64,000 bases of DNA from Methylocaldum sp035627495 (lineage in GTDB: Bacteria; Pseudomonadota; Gammaproteobacteria; Methylococcales; Methylococcaceae). Below, one piece after another: positions 16,783 to 23,921 of this stretch. The DNA lies in assembly GCF_035627495.1 (NCBI RefSeq), contig NZ_DASPLO010000175.1:29962-93961 (forward strand), in the 5' to 3' direction. Numbering within the stretch: the stretch's first letter is position 1; the number at the start of each line of letters is the position of its first letter. Below the pieces are notes generated by a model. It was not told the origin of the DNA. It worked only from the letters and a program-made list of their open reading frames with translations, and made no database searches. Both the position numbers and the translations under genes were made by a program.

Positions 16783-17505
16783 ATGGACACCACAGAACAC
16801 ATTCTGGTCATCGACGACGACCGCGAAATCCGCATGCTGGTCGGCGACTATCTCAAGCAGCACGGCTACCGCGTCAGTCTGGCCGCCGATGGCCGGCAGA
16901 TGCGAGAGGTGCTGGAAAGCAGCGGCATCGATCTGATCGTCCTCGACCTGATGCTGCCGGGCCAGGACGGCTTGAGCCTGTGCCGCGATTTGCGCGCCCG
17001 CTCTGATCTCCCGGTGCTCATGCTCACCGCTCGCGGAGAACCGATCGACCGGGTGCTGGGACTGGAAATGGGCGCTGATGACTATCTCGCCAAGCCCTTC
17101 GAACCCCGCGAACTTCTGGCCCGCATCCGCAATATTCTGCGCCGCGCCCGCTCACTGCCGAACCGAGGCGTTTCGGATGCGGCGCACCGCTGGCGCTTCG
17201 CCGGCTGGACCCTGGACGGGCAGACGCGCCAACTCACTTCTTCCCAGGGCGTGGTGGTGGCACTATCGGGTGCCGAATACCGTTTATTACAGGTGTTTCT
17301 CACCCATCCCAACCGGGTGCTCACCCGCGATCAGCTCATGGACTTGACCCGCGGCCGGGAGGCGGACCCCTTCGACCGCTCCATCGACCTCCGGGTCAGC
17401 CGGCTGCGCCAGAAGCTGGGCGACAACGCCCGGGCACCGAGCCTGATCAAAACCCTGCGAAACGAGGGTTACGTACTGGCCGCGACGGTGGAGCAGGAAC
17501 CGTGA
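16783..17505 (+). CDS. OmpR-family response regulator
   Basis: The receiver domain has the acidic pair DDD near residue 10-12, phosphoacceptor Asp55 region (DLIVLDLMLPGQDG), the Thr of MLTARGE and the Lys of YLAKPFEPRELLARI. The C-terminal winged helix (ALSGAEYRLLQVFLTHPNRVLTRDQL, SIDLRVSRLRQKL, LIKTLRNEGYVL) is of OmpR/PhoB type. It binds DNA as a dimer on direct repeats, and suitable repeats lie just upstream. The gene overlaps the kinase gene by four bases (GTGA), so the two are translated together. The pair with the divergent Spy/CpxP-like gene suggests an envelope-stress or metal-stress signal. Confidence 0.92.
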   Translation: MDTTEHILVIDDDREIRMLVGDYLKQHGYRVSLAADGRQMREVLESSGIDLIVLDLMLPGQDGLSLCRDLRARSDLPVLMLTARGEPIDRVLGLEMGADDYLAKPFEPRELLARIRNILRRARSLPNRGVSDAAHRWRFAGWTLDGQTRQLTSSQGVVVALSGAEYRLLQVFLTHPNRVLTRDQLMDLTRGREADPFDRSIDLRVSRLRQKLGDNARAPSLIKTLRNEGYVLAATVEQEP

Positions 17506-19028
17506 GACTCCCCTTCCCACCCCGCTCGCTCGCCGTCCGGCTGTTTCTCCTGCTGCTCGCCGGCGTGCTGGCGGCGGTCTTCATCACCCTGAGTCTGGCG
17601 CTGCAGGAGCGCGGACGCATCGTGCAAAGCTTTCGGGAGCACGGGACGGCCGAACGTATCGCCGACATCCTGCACCTGTTGGCCGCCCTGCCGCCCGAAC
17701 AGCGTCTAGCCACGGTTCGCGCCTTGCCGTCCGGTCAATGGCGCATCGAACCGGTGGACGGGACGGCGGCGGAACCGGCGCAATCCCTGCCGTCCAGTCG
17801 CAAACGGGATCTCTGGGAGCACCAGAGCCCCCCTTCCAATCGCAAACGGTCATCCGGGGAGCGCCCGGACGACCCTTCCAATCGCAAACGGTCATCCGGG
17901 GAGCACCCGGACAACCCTTCCAATCGCAAACGGTCGTCCGAGGAGCGCCCGGACGACCCTTCCTTCACCGCCGCCTTGGCCGAAGCGGCGGGACCATCCA
18001 TCACGGTGGAAGCGGCCTGGAGAACCGTAGGCCCCGACTGCCGCGATGGCCCGGCCGAGTGTTCGCCGTCCCGCACCGTCGGCGCGCGGATCCGGTTTGC
18101 AGATGAACAACGGGTTCTGATCGAAGCGACCCGCGAGCTGCCGCCACCTCGCGCACCGAGGATGGCAGGGTTCATCGCCAATCTTTCGATTTTGGCGGGT
18201 CTGCTGGCAATCGTGGTCTGGTTCGCCGTCCGCCTGGTCCTGCAACCCTTGCGGCGCCTGGTTCATGCCGCCGAGTCGTTCGGCCGTGATCCGGATCATC
18301 CTCCCATGGACGAATCCGGGCCTATCGAGGTACGGCAGGCGGCCCGGACTTTCAACCGGATGCGGGAACGCTTGCGTTCGTATATCGAGGAGCGAACCCG
18401 CATCCTCGCCGCCATCACCCACGACTTGAAGACGCCGCTCACCCGGTTGCGCCTGCGGCTGGAACAGTGCGACGACGAGCGGCTACGCACCCGGCTGGCG
18501 GAAGATGTGGCCGCCATGCAGGCGCTGGTCAACGAAGGATTGGCCCTGGCGCGCAGCCTGGACTCGGGGCCGCCGCCGCAAACGATCGATCTCGGCGCCC
18601 TGCTGCAAAGCCTCTGCGACGATACCGAGGACGCCGGCGGGAACGCCCGCTTCGAAGGACCGGACGGCGCGCTGATCTCCGGCCGGCCGGAAGCGCTACG
18701 GCGCAGCTTTCTCAACCTCATCGACAACGCGGTTAAATATGGCGGGAAAGCCGACGTAACCTTGGAGCGCTCGGGCGACGACTGGCTGATTCGGGTGCGG
18801 GACGCCGGCCCCGGCATCCCGGAAGAACACCTCGGCGACGTGATGCAGCCCTTTTTTCGGCTGGAAACCTCGCGCTCGCGGGAAACCGGCGGCACCGGCC
18901 TGGGGCTCCCGATCGCCGCCAATCTGCTCAGCGCCCAAGGCGGAACGCTGAGTCTTCACAATCGCCCGGAAGGCGGTCTCGAAGCGCGGGTGCGCTTGCC
19001 GGTGTTTCGGAGCCGGCTCAGGACTTAA
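17502..19028 (+). CDS. Sensor histidine kinase with 14-residue tandem repeats in the sensor domain
   Basis: A 508-residue inner-membrane kinase: first membrane helix LFLLLLAGVLAAVFITLSLA, a periplasmic domain of about 190 residues, second helix ANLSILAGLLAIVVWFAV, HAMP, H-box ITHDLKTPLTRLRL, N-box NLIDNAVKYGG, G1 DAGPGIPEEH, F box PFFRLE and G2 GGTGLGLPIAANLL. It is of the EnvZ/RstB-like class. The periplasmic domain contains four copies of a 14-residue unit (17793-17960; unit SNRKRSSGERPDDP), highly basic and probably disordered. The start is GTG at 17502, overlapping the regulator stop. Confidence 0.92.
   Translation: MRLPFPPRSLAVRLFLLLLAGVLAAVFITLSLALQERGRIVQSFREHGTAERIADILHLLAALPPEQRLATVRALPSGQWRIEPVDGTAAEPAQSLPSSRKRDLWEHQSPPSNRKRSSGERPDDPSNRKRSSGEHPDNPSNRKRSSEERPDDPSFTAALAEAAGPSITVEAAWRTVGPDCRDGPAECSPSRTVGARIRFADEQRVLIEATRELPPPRAPRMAGFIANLSILAGLLAIVVWFAVRLVLQPLRRLVHAAESFGRDPDHPPMDESGPIEVRQAARTFNRMRERLRSYIEERTRILAAITHDLKTPLTRLRLRLEQCDDERLRTRLAEDVAAMQALVNEGLALARSLDSGPPPQTIDLGALLQSLCDDTEDAGGNARFEGPDGALISGRPEALRRSFLNLIDNAVKYGGKADVTLERSGDDWLIRVRDAGPGIPEEHLGDVMQPFFRLETSRSRETGGTGLGLPIAANLLSAQGGTLSLHNRPEGGLEARVRLPVFRSRLRT
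17793..17960 (+). repeat. 42-bp tandem repeat, four units, inside the kinase gene
   Basis: Units at 17793-17834, 17835-17876, 17877-17918 and 17919-17960. The last three differ at only a few bases; the first is diverged. Each keeps the frame and encodes a basic SNRKRSS core followed by acidic and Pro residues. Confidence 0.9.
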
Positions 19029-19114
19029 CCCATTCGTCGGCAAAGGATTGCCGATCTACGACAGCTTATCCCGGTATCGACATAGCTTCTGTAGGGTACG
19101 AAAACCGGGATTTC

Positions 19115-19287
19115 GTAGGGTGGGTTAGGCGCACTCCGGCACAGGCTGGCCGTCGATCACTGCGCTTCGAGTGCGCCGTAACCCACCAGATCAACGCTCA
19201 GTAGCCTTGCCGCTCGCTTTGGTGGGTTGCGCGCCTAACTCGCTGGCTACACGCGGGTTGTGTGGGGGCACACCTAACCCACCCTAC
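19115..19287. repeat. Nested GTAGGGTGGGTTAG inverted repeats
   Basis: GTAGGGTGGGTTAGG at 19115-19129 is matched on the other strand at 19273-19287 (15 bp). Inner copies of the ACCCACC/GGTGGGT core at 19180-19187 and 19221-19227 allow two smaller hairpins. No coding frame is convincing here. It separates the kinase gene from the convergent methyltransferase gene. Confidence 0.65.
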
Positions 19288-19290
19288 CAC

Positions 19291-20205
19291 TTACTTCTTT
19301 GCTCGAAAAATACAGTAGCGAACCATCTGGTCGCGGAATACCTTGTATTGGGCGAGCGCCACCTTGAAATTCGCCGTCTGGGCTTTTTTGCGGAGTCCCA
19401 GCCATTGCATGGTCAATTGCATCGGATACGTCCACAGGGCGGTCAGGTACATTCTCCGGGACGACGGCATGGTCTCGGCCGTGGCTTCGGTGATGTGCAC
19501 ATCGCGGAATCCGCATTCCTCCATGCCGGCCTGAAATTCCTCGACACTGGAAAGGTTAGGCACGGCCCACCCATTTAGGCAGTCCATGACGGCCTGCCAC
19601 TCCTCTTCGTTGAATTCCCGGCGCGTGGCGTAACCGTCGCAGGCAATCAGCGTCCCGCCCTTGCGCAGCAAGCGGTAAGCTTCCCGAAAGAAATCCCGCT
19701 TGTCCGTCGCATAGCAACTGCTTTCCACCGCCCAAACCACGTCGAAGGATTCGTCCGGGAACGGGGTCTTGCAGAAATCCGCCGCCTGGAAATCCACCTT
19801 GTCGGAAACTCCATGGCGGGCCGCGTTCCGCTTGGCGTGCTCGACCTGCTGGGCGCTGACGGTAATGCCCGTGGCTCGGCAACCCACATGCTTCGCCAGC
19901 CAGATCGAACTGCCGCCGATGCCGCAGCCTGCATCCAGGACATGGTCTTCCGGCTTGATGCCGGCGATTTCGGCGAGTATGCGATTCTTGTTCAGCAAGG
20001 CCTGGCTGTGAGTCTTGGTATTTTCGTCCCAATACCCGTAATGCAAGGCCAGATTCTCGTTATCGAACCATGCGGTCCGGTAATCCCAATAACAGTCGTC
20101 GTAATGCTTCGCGGTGTCTACGCGAATGTCTTCCTCGGAAAACTCGGCGCCATGGCGCAGGCTATCATTGCGGTAATCTTTATTAGGTTCCAGATAGTAC
20201 GACAT
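19291..20205 (-). CDS. SAM-dependent methyltransferase (Erg6/tocopherol-methyltransferase-like)
   Basis: A 304-residue class I methyltransferase. After an N-terminal region with LALHYGYWDENTKTHSQALL comes motif I VLDAGCGIGGSSIWLA, GITVSAQQVEHAKRNA, FQAADFCKTPFPDESFDVVW and LLRKGGTLIACDG. The HYGYWD opening followed by GCGIGGSS is typical of enzymes that methylate lipids and quinone-like or polyketide acceptors (sterol, tocopherol and similar). The C-terminal region WTYPMQLTMQWLGLRKKAQ is basic-amphipathic and may touch a membrane. It could belong with the phosphatidyltransferase operon next to it; that is inference. Confidence 0.82.
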   Translation of the reverse strand: MSYYLEPNKDYRNDSLRHGAEFSEEDIRVDTAKHYDDCYWDYRTAWFDNENLALHYGYWDENTKTHSQALLNKNRILAEIAGIKPEDHVLDAGCGIGGSSIWLAKHVGCRATGITVSAQQVEHAKRNAARHGVSDKVDFQAADFCKTPFPDESFDVVWAVESSCYATDKRDFFREAYRLLRKGGTLIACDGYATRREFNEEEWQAVMDCLNGWAVPNLSSVEEFQAGMEECGFRDVHITEATAETMPSSRRMYLTALWTYPMQLTMQWLGLRKKAQTANFKVALAQYKVFRDQMVRYCIFRAKK

Positions 20206-20366
20206 CGGTTTTTTTAGTTGTCAGTCAAAAGCGGAAAATCGGTTCGGGTGTCCGGCACGTTCGGTTAGTGCGCGACAGCGCCGGCCGGAAAGCGGGCGTA
20301 ATGATAACCCGAAGGACGCGCCCTCGCCCCGTGCGATGATCTTTTGAAACTCACAACGCCGTTCGA

Positions 20367-21116
20367 TCAGCCGCGCTTGACCGCACGGCACCAGAGTCCG
20401 CCTCGAAAGGACGGGATGCGCAAGAGACGCCCGACGCCGTCCAGCAGCACCAGAATCCCGGCGAGAGACCGCGGCATATCGCCCCGCGGAATAAAGGTCC
20501 ACGGGCCGATGCTGTCGACTTTGAATCCGGCAGATTCTAGTAGATTGGCCAATTCTTCTTTGCCGAGAAACCGATCCGTGCTCAGATGTTTGGTACTGAG
20601 CTTCAGCCAGGGAGCGAACCGGGCGTACCAGACATAATCGGCGTTGGGCGTGAGGCAGACGAAGACGCCGCCGAGCTTGAGAATGCGGCCGGCTTCACGC
20701 AGCGCTTGCCGCTGGTCCAGCATGTGTTCCAGGGCGCCGACGCACAGCACCGCGTCCGCTTCGGCATCGCCCACCGAGATCAAGGCTTCGGCGGGATCGA
20801 CGCTCAAACCGATGCGTTCGGCGTAAGGGTGTCGAAGACGAAGAAGCTCCGCCTGTTCGATCATTCCGGACGAAAGATCGGTGCCGTGCACTCGCTCGAA
20901 CCGGGCGGCCAGGGGAAAAAGATGCATTCCCGTACCGCAGCCGATTTCCACCAGGACACTGCGGTTCGCACCGTCCAGCAGGCGATCGATGATGCCGAGC
21001 CGATAGCGCAGGAGCTTGTCCGCCTTGCCGTGGCAATCGCGATAAGCCGGCGCGAGACGGTCGAAAAACGCCCGAATGTCATCCAAACCATTGACTGGCG
21101 TAGTGCGTAGGCTCAT
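20367..21116 (-). CDS. Class I SAM-dependent methyltransferase
   Basis: Starting at the ATG at 21116, the 249-residue protein has motif I VLVEIGCGTGMHLFPLAARF, VHGTDLSSGMIEQA, the LCVGALEHMLDQRQAL segment and LKLGGVFVCLTPN. The open frame extends to 21176, but the ATG at 21116 lies only four bases after the stop of the CDP-alcohol phosphatidyltransferase gene and fits an operon. The C-terminal part (FLGKEELANLLESAGFKVDS) is usual for small-molecule methyltransferases. The acceptor is unknown; pairing with a phosphatidyltransferase favours a lipid or lipid head group. Confidence 0.85.
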   Translation of the reverse strand: MSLRTTPVNGLDDIRAFFDRLAPAYRDCHGKADKLLRYRLGIIDRLLDGANRSVLVEIGCGTGMHLFPLAARFERVHGTDLSSGMIEQAELLRLRHPYAERIGLSVDPAEALISVGDAEADAVLCVGALEHMLDQRQALREAGRILKLGGVFVCLTPNADYVWYARFAPWLKLSTKHLSTDRFLGKEELANLLESAGFKVDSIGPWTFIPRGDMPRSLAGILVLLDGVGRLLRIPSFRGGLWCRAVKRG

Positions 21117-21120
21117 CAGA

Positions 21121-21810
21121 TCATATCCGGAGTTGCGGCCGACGGAGCTGAACCAGGGAGTAAAGAAACGAGACACACAAGCCGGCTGTAGCCGTCATCG
21201 CGAGTTCGGTACAGAACAGCCCCACCGGGAGCAGACACAGCGTGAAAACGATGATGGCGATTACCGAGACGGAGCGGGTAAACCAGTTGCCCTCCACGAC
21301 GCGGCACGGCGGTCCCGCAATCTTGACGAACAACACGAACAAATAACGCAACATTCCGGGAAACAGCACCCAAACGCCGAGATGGCCGCGATTGTATAAG
21401 AGCAGGCACAGGGCCAGAAAAAAGAACGCATCCACTTCCTTGTCGAAGCAATCGCCGAAGGGTGAAGCCAGCTTCCAGCGTCTGGCCACCCATCCGTCCA
21501 AGCCGTCGGCGTATAAAATGAGCAGGACGATGGAAGCCAATAACCAGCCGTTTCCGATCGGAAAAAGCAGCAGGAAGAACGTTCCGATCAAACGGATCAA
21601 GGTGATCGCATTAGCCGCGCCGAACGCTTCGGCGGGGGTCCATTGCCGCCGGAACTGCCGGATCAGACCGAGAAACGACGCGGCGGCCATTGCCGCGAGA
21701 AACTCCGGCGGCGCATGGAACCACAGACCTCCGACGGCCAGGCCCATCAACATCGCATGGCGTTCGCTCCATTCGACCAGTTTGGATTCAAGAGGCGCGT
21801 TATGACTCAT
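21121..21810 (-). CDS. CDP-alcohol phosphatidyltransferase
   Basis: The family signature D-x2-D-G-x2-A-R-x8-G-x3-D-x3-D is complete (Asp102, Asp105, Asp123, Asp127; LYADGLDGWVARRW and onward). The 229-residue protein has several membrane helices and would transfer a phosphatidyl or diphosphate-linked alcohol group from a CDP-activated donor to an alcohol at the inner membrane. Residues 1-65 form an extra N-terminal helix pair before the core. It is not close enough to PgsA or PssA to name the alcohol. The gene is divergent from the glycosyltransferase gene with only 32 bases between the starts, so they are probably expressed together. Confidence 0.88.
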   Translation of the reverse strand: MSHNAPLESKLVEWSERHAMLMGLAVGGLWFHAPPEFLAAMAAASFLGLIRQFRRQWTPAEAFGAANAITLIRLIGTFFLLLFPIGNGWLLASIVLLILYADGLDGWVARRWKLASPFGDCFDKEVDAFFFLALCLLLYNRGHLGVWVLFPGMLRYLFVLFVKIAGPPCRVVEGNWFTRSVSVIAIIVFTLCLLPVGLFCTELAMTATAGLCVSFLYSLVQLRRPQLRI

Positions 21811-21842
21811 TCTCGGTATTTGGATTCTATTCGGTTGATTCG

Positions 21843-22901
21843 ATGAAACTCGTGTTCGTTCATCCGCCGCTCGATGCTTGTCCCTCCGGCGGCAATGTTT
21901 TTAACCGCCATGTGATCGACCGGGCGGTAGAAAGCGGCTTTCCGCTCGAAACCATGGCTATCTCGTCCGACGGCGCGATGCCGACGTTTTCCCGTTTGCC
22001 GCGCGACTCGATTATTCTGTGGGACAGCCTACTTTTGGAAAGCTTATCGAACTGTCCGCTGGTTCAGGACGGACCGATCCACGGATTTTTGGCGCATTAT
22101 GTCCCTTTTCTGAACCCGCTGCTCGACGCGGATCGGCGCAAAGAAGAGAAAGACCGGTTCGAGCGGGCCGCGGAGCGTGTCCAGTTTTTCATCGCGACCG
22201 GATTATCGATTCAACGTCTGCTCGAACGTCTCTACCCCGGCAAACCGGTTTTCCTCTGCGAGCCGGGAGTCGATGCCGCGTTTCTCGCCGCAAGACAAGC
22301 TTCGGCCGAGCCGACAGCAGGCTGGACAATTCAAATCGCGACCGTCGCCAACCTGCTTCCCGCAAAAGGGCTAACCGAACTGCTCGAAATCCTGGCCAAA
22401 CTCCAGCATTACTGTTGGGCATGGCATTTAGTAGGCGACGATCGAACCGATCCCGGCTATACCGAACGTTTCCGCTCAAGGATCGCGGAACTGGGGCTGC
22501 AAACCCGGATTACCCGTCACGGCGTTCTGGACACGCCAAAACTGGCCCAACTTCTCGGTGCGATGGATATCTTCGCCTTCGCCAGCCGGTTCGAAGCTTA
22601 CGGCATGGCTTTGGCGGAAGCGGCGGCCGTTGGGCTACCTATCGTGACCACGGCCGTCGGCGAGGCTTCTCGAATCGTGCAGCACGGAAAGACCGGCTTC
22701 GTTGCGCCCATCGCCGATCCCGACGCTTTTCGAGACGGCTTGGAACAATTGCTGTCGGACCATGAGTTACGACGCCGTTGCCGCTCACGGCTGCTGCTGA
22801 ATACGCCTCGTACCTGGGACGCCGCTTTCGCGGACTTCGGGAATGCCATTCGGACGGTCTGCGCTACGGCAATCGAACTCGAGCGGAGTCGATCACCTTA
22901 G
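21843..22901 (+). CDS. GT-B glycosyltransferase (family 4-like)
   Basis: With ATG at 21843 the 352-residue protein begins MKLVFVHPPLDACPSGGN, a normal GT4 opening with the acceptor-side glycine loop. The donor-binding half has ATVANLLPAKGLTELLEILAKL, AWHLVGDD, ITRHGVLDTPKLAQLL, FAFASRFEAYGMALAEAAAVGLPIVTT (the E-x7-E motif) and GEASRIVQHGKTGFV. It would move a sugar from a nucleotide donor to an unknown acceptor on the cytoplasmic side. Its neighbours suggest a lipid or pterin-like acceptor. Several in-frame codons before 21843 belong to the shadow of the divergent gene. Confidence 0.88.
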   Translation: MKLVFVHPPLDACPSGGNVFNRHVIDRAVESGFPLETMAISSDGAMPTFSRLPRDSIILWDSLLLESLSNCPLVQDGPIHGFLAHYVPFLNPLLDADRRKEEKDRFERAAERVQFFIATGLSIQRLLERLYPGKPVFLCEPGVDAAFLAARQASAEPTAGWTIQIATVANLLPAKGLTELLEILAKLQHYCWAWHLVGDDRTDPGYTERFRSRIAELGLQTRITRHGVLDTPKLAQLLGAMDIFAFASRFEAYGMALAEAAAVGLPIVTTAVGEASRIVQHGKTGFVAPIADPDAFRDGLEQLLSDHELRRRCRSRLLLNTPRTWDAAFADFGNAIRTVCATAIELERSRSP

Positions 22902-23203
22902 CATCAGCTTATTCCGGCCTACCCCTGCCGCGCCCACGCTAAAGGAGTGCTTGCCTCCCGTGGGAGCGGGCTTTAGCCCGCGACTGGAGGCCACCCAAGA
23001 TCGCGGGCTAAAGCCCGCTCCCACAAGATTAGACGAGGTATTACAACTGAGATAAAACCTGCGGCCTCATAGCCCAAGCAGTTTGCCGCACCGGTGTCCG
23101 AGATTTGGACACATCCGTTAAACCATTGATATAACGTGAGCATTTGTGGCTTTTCACATTATTATCCACAAGCCGCTCCACAGCTTTTGTGGACATCGCG
23201 AAG
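22902..23203. other. Intergenic region with REP hairpin and DnaA-box-like sites
   Basis: About 300 bases with no gene, between two convergent genes. It holds the REP-type hairpin described separately and, at 23162-23170, one perfect DnaA-box 9-mer TTATCCACA with weaker TGTGGA matches at 23144-23149 and 23189-23194. Confidence 0.55.
22960..23024. repeat. REP-type palindrome with perfect 24-nt arms
   Basis: Arms at 22960-22983 and 23001-23024 are exact inverted copies (core GTGGGAGCGGGCTTTAGCC), with a 17-nt loop. This GGGAGCGGGCTTTAGCCCGC type is a well-known repetitive extragenic palindrome in gammaproteobacteria. It lies after the glycosyltransferase stop and could stabilise or end its transcript. 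Confidence 0.85.
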
Positions 23204-23917
23204 CTAAAACCAGGCCCTAAAACCGGCCACTGCCCTCACTGTGTGCTTGTGCTCCAGCAGGGACTGCTCCTCGACGTAATCGAAGCCGATATAAGGCGCG
23301 AATTCCCGCACGATCTCGTAGCGCAGCCTGAGCCCCGCTTCGAATTCGGTGATGCCGGCTTTTACGCCGCGGTTCTCGATGTCGTCTGCGGACACATTGA
23401 TTTCGACGCGCGGCTGGGCGATGAGGCGTTGGGTCAGCAAAAGTTCGTAGGCCAGCTTGAAGCGTCCGAGCACGTTGCCGTTCTCGCTGATGAACATGGC
23501 CGCTTCGGTCTCGAAAAAATAAGGCGCAAGCCCCTGGATGCCGATCACGCTGTCGAAGGTGCGTTCCGGCTCGAAGGCGCGGCGGACGCCGATCTGGGCA
23601 TCCCAAAAGGTGGCGATGTTGCGGCTGTAGAGCAACTGAAGATCGGCCCGCCCGAAGATATCCTGATCGAAGACGTAATCGCCCTCGCTTTTCACCCACA
23701 GCTTGTTGTAGTCGCTGCCGGTCCAGCCTTCGACGTCCCACTTGAAGAGGTGAATATTGGCGTTTCCCTCGTACTCGAACCGTTCGAACTTGAGATAGTT
23801 GTAGATCGCCTCGTCCAATTGAGCCGTCGCGCGGCCGCTGCCGAACACAATCAAGATGGCCGCTGCATAAACCGGAATCGAATGCCGGTTACGGTGGTTA
23901 TCGAGACCCGGAGTCAC
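23204..23917 (-). CDS. copB: Copper resistance outer-membrane protein CopB (short form)
   Basis: Using GTG at 23917, four bases after the copA stop, the 237-residue protein starts with a signal peptide (VYAAAILIVFGSGRATA before QLD) and continues as the CopB beta-barrel: DEAIYNYLKFERFEYEGN, VEGWTGSDYNKLWVKSEGD, LLYSRNIATFWDAQIGVRR, RLRYEIVREFAPYIGFDY. CopB sits in the outer membrane and sequesters copper together with CopA. The Met/His-rich N-terminal part seen in many CopB proteins is missing, so it is a minimal barrel. The open frame runs further back into copA but without a start that would make sense. Confidence 0.88.
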   Translation of the reverse strand: MTPGLDNHRNRHSIPVYAAAILIVFGSGRATAQLDEAIYNYLKFERFEYEGNANIHLFKWDVEGWTGSDYNKLWVKSEGDYVFDQDIFGRADLQLLYSRNIATFWDAQIGVRRAFEPERTFDSVIGIQGLAPYFFETEAAMFISENGNVLGRFKLAYELLLTQRLIAQPRVEINVSADDIENRGVKAGITEFEAGLRLRYEIVREFAPYIGFDYVEEQSLLEHKHTVRAVAGFRAWF

Positions 23918-23921
23918 GCTC

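Noticed and set aside
17738..18106. Frame with repeated SQTVIRGAPGRPF units opposite in phase to the kinase
   Set aside because: It is the 42-bp repeat read in another frame; the kinase frame is the real one.
23144..23197. Possible replication origin
   Set aside because: Only one perfect DnaA box and none of the usual neighbours (dnaA, dnaN, gidA, rnpA); kept only as a low-interest observation.
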